A DNA stretch of 6,304 nt, taken from NCBI GenBank assembly GCA_038234045.1, contig JBBSUX010000208.1, positions 1 to 6,304 on the forward strand, in the 5' to 3' direction. The notes below the pieces were generated by a model that was given only the letters and a program-made list of their open reading frames with translations, did not search any database and was not told where the DNA came from. The stretch is from JBBSUX01 sp038234045. Lineage in GTDB: Bacteria; Pseudomonadota; Gammaproteobacteria; Burkholderiales; Burkholderiaceae_C. Positions 1 through 5,976 of this stretch are shown piece after piece (positions within the stretch are counted from its first letter, which is position 1; each line of letters begins with the position of its first letter). Made by a program: the position numbers and the translations under genes.

Positions 1-994
1 CGAATCTTTGCGCAGCTGGCCCGAAGGCGACCATTGCACTCCGGTCACGGGGATGCGCGTCGAGGGCGATGCCGGTGCCAAGCTGGGGTTCGCACCTGCC
101 GATGCGGGCGCTTCGGCCCTGGCGTGGATCGTCGAAGTTGTTGCACTCGAAGCCCGGCTAGCCGAGGCGGTTCGCTATCAGCCGCTGATCGAGCAGGTCG
201 ACGCCCCTGTTCGCGCTCCCCTCACTGTGGTCTGCGAAGGCCGCAGCAGCGCCACGCGATCAGAATTCGGCGTGCATTTCGACGTTTCGCCATATCCGCA
301 GCGCGCGATCGCGGCGCGCTTGCACGCCAGCACTCCGCATCACGGAATCGCACGCCAGTGGTTTCTGCCCGATGGCGTACTCGCCTTGCTGCCGATGGGC
401 GGCGACGGTGGCAGCATGCTGGCGCTTGTCTGGTCGGTTGATGTTCAACGGGCGCCCGGCTTGATGGCATTGGCCCCTGAGACCTTCGCAAATGAAGTCG
501 CATTCGCTACCGGACAGGCCGAGGGCAGCCTCACGCTCATGGAGGGTGGCCGTGCCGACTGGCCCTTGCAATTGGCTCGCGCTGACCGCTGGAGCGGAGC
601 GATGCCGCTTGCGGATGCCGCATTCGCCAACGCGCGAAGCAACGCGGTCAAACCGGCCAGCTGGGTCCTGGCAGGCGACGCGGCCCACACCGTGCATCCG
701 CTGGCAGGTCAGGGATTGAACCTCGGTCTCGGTGATGCCGCCGAGCTGGCGCGGCTGCTGCACGAGCGAGACTACTGGCGCAGCCCTGCAGACCCCCGTC
801 TCCTGCGCCGATACGAACGCGCTCGCAAAGCGGCTTTGTGGCCACTGGGCACGGCCACCGATGGACTGCAGCAGCTCTTTGCCCATCAGGGCGAAGCATG
901 GCAACGCGCGCGCCATTGGGGCCTGCGCGGATTCGATGCGAGCGGACCGCTGAAGGCCTGGGTGGCGCGCCAGGCGGCCGGTCTGGGCCGTTGA
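1..994 (+). CDS. UbiH/UbiF-type FAD-dependent monooxygenase, 5' end missing
   Basis: This is the C-terminal ~330 residues of a class A flavoprotein hydroxylase; the frame is open from base 2 through the left edge, so the N-terminal GxGxxG dinucleotide-binding fold lies outside the window. The diagnostic FAD-ribityl motif is clear: VLAGDAAHTVHPLAGQGLNL, with the Gly-Asp pair at 674-679. An upstream CEGRSSATR (233-259) occupies the place of the family's DG motif, with Glu instead of the usual Asp. UbiH, UbiI and UbiF relatives hydroxylate the aromatic ring of ubiquinone precursors using NAD(P)H and O2, in association with the inner membrane; that role is inferred from the family. Which ring position it attacks cannot be told from this fragment. 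The TTG at 8 is not credible as a start. The gene ends 77 bases before dsbC and may be cotranscribed with it. Confidence 0.88.
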   Translation, partial: ESLRSWPEGDHCTPVTGMRVEGDAGAKLGFAPADAGASALAWIVEVVALEARLAEAVRYQPLIEQVDAPVRAPLTVVCEGRSSATRSEFGVHFDVSPYPQRAIAARLHASTPHHGIARQWFLPDGVLALLPMGGDGGSMLALVWSVDVQRAPGLMALAPETFANEVAFATGQAEGSLTLMEGGRADWPLQLARADRWSGAMPLADAAFANARSNAVKPASWVLAGDAAHTVHPLAGQGLNLGLGDAAELARLLHERDYWRSPADPRLLRRYERARKAALWPLGTATDGLQQLFAHQGEAWQRARHWGLRGFDASGPLKAWVARQAAGLGR

Positions 995-1060
995 ACCACC
1001 AGCAGCCAGGTATCTCCAAACACGCGACACGCTCGATCCCGATCTCGACAGTTATCTCCC

Positions 1061-1064
1061 GGAG
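1061..1064 (+). promoter_or_regulatory. Ribosome binding site fixing a TTG start for dsbC
   Basis: A GGAG core sits 7 bases before the TTG at 1072. No in-frame ATG or GTG follows until inside the mature protein, and the TTG places a complete signal peptide at the N-terminus. Together these argue that TTG is the true start, rather than the in-frame ATG at 838 inside the upstream gene. Confidence 0.65.
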
Positions 1065-1071
1065 ACATTCC

Positions 1072-1797
1072 TTGCGCACCTTCCTCACCTCCCGCTCGAT
1101 CGCCGTCCTCGGCGGCCTCGCTTTACTGCTCTGTACCCAACTGGCCAATGCCCAGGAAGCCGCGATCCGCAAGGCGCTAGGCGACCGGGTGCCACAGATG
1201 CCACCCATCGACGAGGTGAGCAAAACGCCGATGCCCGGCTTGTACGAGGTGCGTAGCGGATCGGATGTTTTCTACACCGACGCCAAGGGCGACTATGTGA
1301 TCCAGGGTGAGTTGCTCGATACCCGCAAGCGCGTCAACCTTACTGAAGAACGGCTGAGCAAACTGAGTGCAATCGATTTCTCCGCATTGCCCCAGCAGGA
1401 CGCGTTCAAGATCGTGCGCGGCAAGGGCGAACGCAAGCTGGCGGTATTTGAAGACCCCAATTGCGGCTACTGCAGGCGCTTCGAGAAAGAACTGCAGACC
1501 GTTGACAACATCACGGTCTATCTTTATCTGTACCCCATCCTCGGCAAGGATTCGGTGGAAAAATCGCAGAACCATTGGTGCGCCAAAGACGAGGGTGCGG
1601 CGTGGGAGGACTGGATGCTGCACGACAAGGCTGCGCCTGCCGCAAGCTGCGACACCACTGCCGTGGAACGCAATGTGGCGCTCGGGCGTAAGTACCGCAT
1701 CACGGGCACGCCCACGCTCATCTTCTCGGACGGTACGCGGGTAGCAGGTGCAATTCCCGCTGCGCAGCTTGAGAAGCGGCTTGCTTCAGCCAAGTGA
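1072..1797 (+). CDS. dsbC: Periplasmic thiol:disulfide interchange protein DsbC
   Basis: A 241-residue protein disulfide isomerase, close to the usual DsbC precursor length. From the TTG start it shows a textbook Sec signal peptide: Arg at 2 and 8, a hydrophobic core around residues 10-22, and a likely cut after Ala27 in LANA-QE. Residues ~28-85 fit the N-terminal dimerisation domain, and the rest is a thioredoxin fold. The redox site is CGYC (Cys131, Cys134) in FEDPNCGYCRRFEKEL, and the cis-proline loop is GTPT with Pro214. Cys170 and Cys193 match the second, structural disulfide known in DsbC. DsbC reshuffles wrong disulfides in secreted proteins and is kept reduced by the membrane protein DsbD, which is not seen here. 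Its stop overlaps the putative GTG start of the peptidase gene, suggesting coupled translation. Confidence 0.93.
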   Translation: MRTFLTSRSIAVLGGLALLLCTQLANAQEAAIRKALGDRVPQMPPIDEVSKTPMPGLYEVRSGSDVFYTDAKGDYVIQGELLDTRKRVNLTEERLSKLSAIDFSALPQQDAFKIVRGKGERKLAVFEDPNCGYCRRFEKELQTVDNITVYLYLYPILGKDSVEKSQNHWCAKDEGAAWEDWMLHDKAAPAASCDTTAVERNVALGRKYRITGTPTLIFSDGTRVAGAIPAAQLEKRLASAK

Positions 1798-3662
1798 CGG
1801 CCAGTTTGAAGCTTAATCACAACTCGACTAAGACACCCGGCCTCTCTCTGCCCGGCTCCTTGTCACGGCGCGAGGCTGATCTGGTTCACTACGGCGTCCT
1901 ACTCGCAGACCTCAACGCGCATCTCTATGAGGTGACCATCACGCTTGCGCATCCGCAAACGAGGCAACGGCTATCGATGCCGGTTTGGATTCCAGGCAGT
2001 TATCTGGTGCGGGAATTCGCCCGCCACGTGCAACAGCTCACGCCGCTACAGAACGGCAGAGAGATCACCTCAACGCAGCTAGACAAGTGCAGCTGGGAGA
2101 TCGATTGCGACCCATCGGCATCGCTTACGGTGCGCTACCGGGTGTATGCCCGCGATGATTCGGTGCGCGCCTGCTGGCTCGATGCGCAGCGCGGCTTCTT
2201 CAACGGCACCGGTTTGTTGTTGCGTGCACATGGCTTCGATCAAAACGCTCATGTGCTGGAAATCACGGCCCCATCCACCGACAGTAGGTGCGCGGACTGG
2301 CAACTGGCAACCGGGTTGCAACCGGGCCAGGTAGACGCGTGCGGCTTCGGCAGCTACCGCGCCAGCAGCTATGCGGCACTGGTGGACGAACCTGTAGAAA
2401 TGGGCTGCTTCTGGTCAGGCCGGTTCGAGGCTTGTGGAGTTCCCCATCGTTTCGTGGTGGCTGGCGCCGCACCCGGCTTCGACGGCACTCGCCTGCTGGC
2501 AGATGCGCAGCGCATCTGCGAAACCCAGATCCGCTTCTGGCATCCAGATGGCGAGCGGCCCTCCCACGACCGGTATGTATTTCTGCTGAATGCGGTGGAC
2601 GACGGGTACGGCGGCCTCGAACACCCCCACAGCACGGCACTCATCTGCAACCGCGCCGATCTGCCACGCCTGGGTGATGCGCGGGCCAGCGACGGTTACC
2701 AGACCCTGCTGGGACTCATCAGCCACGAATATTTCCATACCTGGAACGTGAAGCGCATGCGCCCGGCAGAGCTCGCGAACTACGACTACTCCCAGGAAAA
2801 CTACACGCAACTGCTGTGGTTCTTCGAAGGCTTCACCAGCTACTACGACGACTTGCTGCTGCGGCGTTCCGGTCTGATCGATGATCCTGCCTACCTGCGC
2901 TTGCTCAACAAGACCATCAACCAGGTTCAACAAGCGCCCGGCAGGCTGGTGCAGTCGGTTGCAGAGGCCAGTTTTGACGCCTGGGTGAAGTACTACCGGC
3001 AAGACGAGAACACGCCCAACGCCACCATCAGCTACTACACCAAGGGCGCCCTCGTCGCCCTGTGCTTCGATCTGAGCTTGCGGCATGAGGGCACAGGAAC
3101 CCTGGACGACGTGATGCGTCTGCTCTGGCAAAAAACGGGCGGCGGGCCGTTGACACAGGCTGATTTCGCAAGTGCCCTGCAATCCGTCAGCGGCCGTTCT
3201 TACGACGGCGAAATTGCGCGCTGGGTGCACTCGACAGAAGATCTTCCCTTGGCTCAACTTCTGGATTCAGCCGGTGTCAAGATGCAGGATCAGCCTGCTC
3301 AGCGTGCGCAGTCACTAGGCCTTCGGGTATCCGAATCCGGCGGCCTGGTGAGCGTGAAGATGGTGCTGCGCTCCGGTGCAGCGGAGCAAGCGGGTTTTGC
3401 TGCCAAAGACGAATGGTGGGGAGTCGAATTACCATCAGCCACTGGAGACGAAGCACCCACGGCCTGGCGCATCTCTCGTCTCGACGACCTTGACCTTTAC
3501 GCCGCTGGTGTTGCGCAATGCACTGCGCTCGTCGCCCGCGACAAGAAAATCCTGCGGCTGCCGCTTGCACTGCCGGCTGACGAGACGACCGTGATGCTGG
3601 TGCCCGGCGATACGGCGCGGATGTGCGCATGGCTGTCACCGGAAGCGTCAAAGGATCAGTGA
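1794..3662 (+). CDS. M61-family zinc metallopeptidase with PDZ domain
   Basis: About 622 residues if started at the GTG at 1794, which overlaps the dsbC stop as GTGA. Family M61 (glycyl aminopeptidase-like) proteins are usually near 600 residues. A beta-rich N-terminal domain begins at LVHYGVLLADLNAHLYEVTI and spans roughly residues 30-240. The exopeptidase-type motif GGLEH is at 273-277, the zinc site HEYFHTWNVKRMRP has His311, Glu312 and His315, and Glu345 in FFEGFTSYYDD is the likely third zinc ligand. A C-terminal PDZ domain covers about 505-600 (LGLRVSESGGLVSVKMVL onward, with LRSGAAEQAG). No signal peptide or membrane segment is visible, so a cytoplasmic location is inferred; the substrate is unknown. 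The first ~29 residues look non-conserved and no good Shine-Dalgarno precedes 1794, so a later start (TTG at 1806 or 1860, or CTG at 1881 behind GAGG) is possible. Confidence 0.9.
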   Translation: MTASLKLNHNSTKTPGLSLPGSLSRREADLVHYGVLLADLNAHLYEVTITLAHPQTRQRLSMPVWIPGSYLVREFARHVQQLTPLQNGREITSTQLDKCSWEIDCDPSASLTVRYRVYARDDSVRACWLDAQRGFFNGTGLLLRAHGFDQNAHVLEITAPSTDSRCADWQLATGLQPGQVDACGFGSYRASSYAALVDEPVEMGCFWSGRFEACGVPHRFVVAGAAPGFDGTRLLADAQRICETQIRFWHPDGERPSHDRYVFLLNAVDDGYGGLEHPHSTALICNRADLPRLGDARASDGYQTLLGLISHEYFHTWNVKRMRPAELANYDYSQENYTQLLWFFEGFTSYYDDLLLRRSGLIDDPAYLRLLNKTINQVQQAPGRLVQSVAEASFDAWVKYYRQDENTPNATISYYTKGALVALCFDLSLRHEGTGTLDDVMRLLWQKTGGGPLTQADFASALQSVSGRSYDGEIARWVHSTEDLPLAQLLDSAGVKMQDQPAQRAQSLGLRVSESGGLVSVKMVLRSGAAEQAGFAAKDEWWGVELPSATGDEAPTAWRISRLDDLDLYAAGVAQCTALVARDKKILRLPLALPADETTVMLVPGDTARMCAWLSPEASKDQ

Positions 3663-3677
3663 TCGAACGCCACTGGG

Positions 3678-3683
3678 TATAGT
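3678..3683 (+). promoter_or_regulatory. Possible -10 element upstream of enoyl-CoA hydratase
   Basis: TATAGT lies in the 76-base gap between the peptidase stop and the hydratase ATG and matches the sigma70 -10 consensus at five of six bases. I find no convincing -35 hexamer at 15-19 bases upstream and no extended TGn, so this is only a candidate for independent transcription of the hydratase gene. Confidence 0.25.
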
Positions 3684-3738
3684 GACCCTCACGGTTTCTT
3701 CCTACTCCACGCTTGGCGCAAGCCAGACAATCCCAGCC

Positions 3739-4518
3739 ATGAACTACGAAAATATCAGCGTCCGCACCGAAGCAGGCAAGGTTGGCATCGTCACGCTCAG
3801 CCGTCCGAAACAACTCAACGCGTTGAATGACCAGCTCATGAACGAGCTGGGTGATGCGCTCGACGCATTCGCCGCAGACGACGCTATCGGCTGCATCGTC
3901 ATCACCGGCAGCGAAAAGGCTTTTGCAGCCGGTGCCGACATCGCAGCCATGGCGAAATACGACTTTGCAGACGTCTATCGCGGCGATTACATCGGCCGCA
4001 ACTGGGAACGCATCCGCAGCATCCGCAAGCCAGTGATCGCAGCGGTAGCCGGATTCGCACTCGGTGGCGGTTGCTAACTGGCAATGATGTGCGACTTCAT
4101 CATCGCCGCCGAAAACGCCCGCTTCGGACAGCCCGAAATTAAGCTCGGCGTCATTCCCGGCGCGGGCGGCACCCAGCGCCTGCCGCGCGCCGTCGGCAAA
4201 AGCAAGGCCATGGACATGGCGCTTACCGGACGCATGATGGACGCCAGCGAAGCAGAACGATCGGGTCTGGTGAGCCGCGTGGTGGCTGCCGACAAGCTGA
4301 TGGACGAAGCGCTGGGTGCAGCGTTGCAAATCAGTGACTTCTCGCGCATCGCGGTGATGGCCGCCAAAGAGTCGGTGAACCGCGCGTTCGAAAGTGGCCT
4401 GTCCGACGGGGTGATGTTCGAGCGGCGGATGTTCCACGCCCTTTTCGCCACGCACGACCAGAAGGAAGGCATGGACGCATTCCTGAACAAGCGCACGCCT
4501 GAGTTCACGCACCGGTAA
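3739..4518 (+). pseudogene. Enoyl-CoA hydratase interrupted by TAA at the catalytic Glu codon
   Basis: A crotonase-family enoyl-CoA hydratase of 259 codons, the normal family length, broken by one in-frame TAA at 4075-4077 (codon 113). The frame on both sides is well preserved: MNYENISVRTEAGKVGIVTL, RPKQLNALN, oxyanion-hole segments AFAAGADI (61-68) and GFALGGG (105-111), then after the stop LAMMCDFIIAAENARFGQPE and LGVIPGAGGTQRLPRAVGKS. Family members read GGGCELAMMCD here, and that Glu is the first catalytic acid (Glu144 in rat enoyl-CoA hydratase). The second, Glu164 in rat, survives as Glu133 in QPEIKLG, with the correct 20-residue spacing. GAA to TAA is a single G-to-T change. An intact protein would hydrate 2-enoyl-CoA in fatty acid or aromatic acid degradation. 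ATG 3739 is preferred over GTG 3682 by family alignment, though no strong Shine-Dalgarno is visible. A sequencing error is the main alternative. Confidence 0.85.
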
Positions 4519-4546
4519 GGACTGACTGAAGCCAGTGGTGATGGTC

Positions 4547-4574
4547 TTGCCGGCTCGTTTGGCCAAGCTATAAT
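4547..4574 (+). promoter_or_regulatory. Sigma70-type promoter of the tRNA gene
   Basis: TTGCCG (4547-4552) and a perfect TATAAT (4569-4574) are separated by 16 bases. Transcription would start near 4581, only a few bases before the mature tRNA 5' end at 4584. The position between the hydratase stop and the tRNA supports an independent tRNA transcription unit. Confidence 0.75.
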
Positions 4575-4583
4575 TTGAGGCTT

Positions 4584-4660
4584 GGCGCTTTAGCTCAGTC
4601 GGTTAGAGCGATGGAATCATAATCCACAGGTCCGCGGTTCGAATCCGTGAAGCGCCACCA
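4584..4660 (+). tRNA. tRNA with CAT anticodon, probably elongator tRNA-Met
   Basis: A 77-base cloverleaf with encoded CCA. The acceptor stem GGCGCTT/AAGCGCC pairs fully, followed by discriminator A and CCA. The D stem is GCTC/GAGC, the anticodon loop ATCATAA (4616-4622) carries CAT at 4618-4620, the variable loop is AGGTC, and the T arm is CGCGG-TTCGAAT-CCGTG with one G-T wobble. The anticodon stem ATGGA/TCCAC has an A-C mismatch at its outermost pair. The paired first acceptor position and the absence of three G-C pairs next to the anticodon loop argue against initiator tRNA-fMet. A CAT anticodon could also belong to tRNA-Ile2, where lysidine modification changes decoding to AUA; elongator Met is preferred but not proven. 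It has its own promoter and terminator. Confidence 0.93.
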
Positions 4661-4670
4661 GCCATGATTT

Positions 4671-4705
4671 AAAAGCCTGCTATCGCAAAGATAGCGGGCT
4701 TTTTT
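4671..4705 (+). terminator. Rho-independent terminator after the tRNA
   Basis: Arms AAAAGCCTGCTATC (4671-4684) and GATAGCGGGCTTTT (4690-4703) form a 14-pair stem with one G-T wobble and a GCAAA loop. The T run at 4700-4705 completes it. It starts 10 bases after the tRNA CCA end and should close the tRNA transcript. Confidence 0.88.
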
Positions 4706-4752
4706 GCTTTGCATGCTTGCAGGCAACCTGTGGGCAGATTGGAAGTAGCGCT

Positions 4753-4860
4753 GCAGGTACTTCGCCAGTCAAGACCTACAAGCGCGCTAGCTGCCAGATC
4801 GGCGTATCGGAGGCGGCGCACTTCACGTGGAAGACGAAGTTCGGTGATCTGGGCGTTTCA
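4753..4860 (+). mobile_element. Decayed fragment of an IS3-family OrfA-like transposase
   Basis: Reading from 4753, the conceptual peptide contains PVKTYKRASCQIGVSEAAHF followed directly by TWKTKFGDLGVS. This resembles the helix-turn-helix part of IS3/IS407-type OrfA proteins, which typically read like PVKELCRQIGVSEATFYTWK followed by KFGGL. The match ends at about 4860, after which the frame reaches TAG at 4876 without the expected leucine-zipper segment. No start codon, OrfB or terminal inverted repeats are visible. The element is therefore a short, non-functional relic, recognised from memory of the family and not by a search. A decayed HTH protein of another kind is the alternative. Confidence 0.5.
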
Positions 4861-4956
4861 TCACCCTGGTGGCAATAGTCAATCTCATCGCTTGTGCTGA
4901 AGTCGGCGAGGGAATGTTAGGCGCGCAGCACTCTTTTGGGTAGACACTGAGCCGCC

Positions 4957-4973
4957 GTTACCTCGAAGGTCAC
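4957..4973. repeat. Imperfect 17-bp dyad upstream of the Crp/Fnr gene
   Basis: GTTACCT-CGA-AGGTCAC pairs six of seven positions as an inverted repeat, centred about 115 bases before the regulator's ATG. The right half continues into TCACA, the half-site of Crp-like boxes, but the left half does not supply TGTGA at the right distance. It could be an operator for the adjacent regulator or a chance dyad. Confidence 0.25.
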
Positions 4974-5066
4974 ACGCGCCAATCTCTGCGGCATTCACCG
5001 AGGCCGCCACTTAAGTCCGGCTTGGACGTCGGGCTGATATCGCGGAGTCCTACAAGAACTGTCTCC

Positions 5067-5072
5067 GGAGGA
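5067..5072 (+). promoter_or_regulatory. Near-consensus Shine-Dalgarno for the Crp/Fnr gene
   Basis: GGAGGA ends 8 bases before the ATG at 5081. This fixes that ATG as the start in preference to the in-frame ATG at 5090. Confidence 0.75.
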
Positions 5073-5080
5073 CGTCAATC

Positions 5081-5842
5081 ATGATTGCAATGAACTATCC
5101 AGATTTGCGGTCAGCGTTCGCGAAAGACGATCCCGCCCACGCCGCGAAAAAGAATCACTTGCTTTCCTCTCTGCCCGATGCGGAGTGGAATCGATGGAAG
5201 CTCAAGCTCGAACTGGTCGACCTACCGCTTGGCGAGGTGCTGTACGAACCCAACCGAGTCATGCGCTACGTGTACTTCCCGACCACCGCGATCGTGTCCC
5301 TGCTTTACGTGATGGAAGACGGCGCGTCGGCGGAGATCGCGGTAGTTGGCCACGAAGGGGTAGTGGGTATCTCGCTATTCATGGGCGGCGATTCGACGCC
5401 AAGCCGCGCAGTGGTGCAAAGCGCGGGCAAAGGGTTTCGCATGTCGTCCGAAGCAATCAAAGACGAGTTCAAGCGCGCGCCGGTGCTGCATCTTCTGCTC
5501 CGGTATACCCAAGCGCTGATCACCCAGATGTCGCAGACGGCTGTCTGCAACCGACACCACACGCTCGACCAACAGCTATGCCGCTGGCTGCTGTTGAGCT
5601 TGGATCGTCTCGATAGCGATGAACTCATCATGACGCAGGAACTCATCTCCAACATGCTCGGAGTTCGTCGCGAGGGAGTTACCGAGGCTGCATCAAAATT
5701 GCAGGGAGCCGGGTTGATTCGTTATGCACGAGGTCACATCACGATTCTGGACAGGCCCGGTCTGGAGCAGAGAACCTGCGAATGCTACGAGGTGGTCAAA
5801 CGCGAATATGACCGGCTTCTTCCAGCCCGGACATCAGTCTAG
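5081..5842 (+). CDS. Crp/Fnr-family transcriptional regulator
   Basis: A 253-residue two-domain regulator. Residues ~25-140 form a cyclic-nucleotide-binding-like beta roll (LPLGEVLYEPNRVMRYVYFP, then GASAEIAVVGHEGVVGISLF). A dimerisation helix follows (LLLRYTQALITQMSQTAVCN, 138-157), then a winged helix-turn-helix around 184-215 containing MTQELISNMLGVRREGV and ending in GLIRYARGHITILD. The phosphate-cassette Glu and Arg-Ser that E. coli CRP uses for cAMP are not recognisable at the corresponding place, and there is no N-terminal four-cysteine set as in FNR, so the signal it senses is unknown. A CECY motif lies at 233-236 near the C-terminus. It acts in the cytoplasm as a DNA-binding dimer, by family. 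It faces a related regulator on the minus strand with 134 bases between their stops. Target genes cannot be inferred. Confidence 0.92.
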   Translation: MIAMNYPDLRSAFAKDDPAHAAKKNHLLSSLPDAEWNRWKLKLELVDLPLGEVLYEPNRVMRYVYFPTTAIVSLLYVMEDGASAEIAVVGHEGVVGISLFMGGDSTPSRAVVQSAGKGFRMSSEAIKDEFKRAPVLHLLLRYTQALITQMSQTAVCNRHHTLDQQLCRWLLLSLDRLDSDELIMTQELISNMLGVRREGVTEAASKLQGAGLIRYARGHITILDRPGLEQRTCECYEVVKREYDRLLPARTSV

Positions 5843-5880
5843 GGGACTTGCGGTTGTCGGGCGTGCGCGCGGCACCCATT

Positions 5881-5974
5881 CGAGGCAGTGCTGACTTTGC
5901 CTCTTGCGCTCCCGGGCGTCAGGCACTTTCCCTCGCGTGCTAAATGACAAAGATTCTAAATAGCGAGGCAATGC
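5881..5974. repeat. Short repeats in the gap between convergent regulators
   Basis: In the 134-base gap, CGAGGCAGTGC (5881-5891) recurs as CGAGGCAATGC (5964-5974), ten of eleven bases identical. GAGGCA (5882-5887) also pairs with TGCCTC (5898-5903) around a 10-base loop, and CCTCGC (5931-5936) pairs with GCGAGG (5963-5968) around 26 bases. These could fold into weak hairpins at the ends of both transcripts, but no T run follows, so I do not call a terminator. Confidence 0.3.
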
Positions 5975-5976
5975 AC

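Larger units (their letters stand above)
4706..5080. other. Gene-poor stretch between tRNA terminator and Crp/Fnr gene
   Basis: About 375 bases with no intact gene. The left half holds the transposase-like remnant listed separately. The right half (about 4880-5066) contains no protein I recognise and presumably includes the leader and promoter of the downstream regulator. I could not find a convincing -35/-10 pair: TTGTGC (4892-4897) and TGTTAG (4915-4920) have 17-base spacing but poor matches. The only notable structure is the imperfect dyad at 4957-4973. Confidence 0.6.

Noticed and set aside
260..1030. A 256-codon minus-strand open frame opposite the flavoprotein gene
   Set aside because: The plus strand carries the GDAAH motif protein across this span; the antisense translation resembles nothing.
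838..1071. Longer dsbC frame starting at ATG 838
   Set aside because: It would overlap the flavoprotein gene by over 150 bases and bury the signal peptide. The TTG at 1072 has a Shine-Dalgarno and gives a normal signal peptide.
2415..3257. A 280-codon minus-strand open frame inside the M61 gene
   Set aside because: It is antisense to the zinc-site and catalytic region of a well-supported peptidase, with no recognisable protein features.
3682..3738. GTG at 3682 as the hydratase start
   Set aside because: The added 19 residues do not resemble the family N-terminus, whereas ATG 3739 begins exactly at the conserved MxYENI segment.
4075..4077. Genetic-code reassignment or programmed recoding of TAA as Glu
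   Set aside because: TAA also ends the hydratase at 4516-4518 and the minus-strand regulator. UAA is not a selenocysteine or pyrrolysine codon, and no recoding element is seen. A point mutation or sequencing error is simpler.
3277..4566. A 429-codon open frame on the minus strand
   Set aside because: It lies opposite the M61 3' end and the hydratase gene, whose plus-strand products are clearly recognisable. Its translation shows no family motif, and it is a by-product of GC-rich codon bias.
4636..4660. tRNA 3' end as an integrase attachment site
   Set aside because: I found no second copy of the tRNA 3' segment and no integrase in the window.
4709..4900. A 63-codon plus-strand open frame after the tRNA terminator
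   Set aside because: It starts at a TTG inside the terminator tail without a Shine-Dalgarno. The transposase-like similarity is in a different frame.
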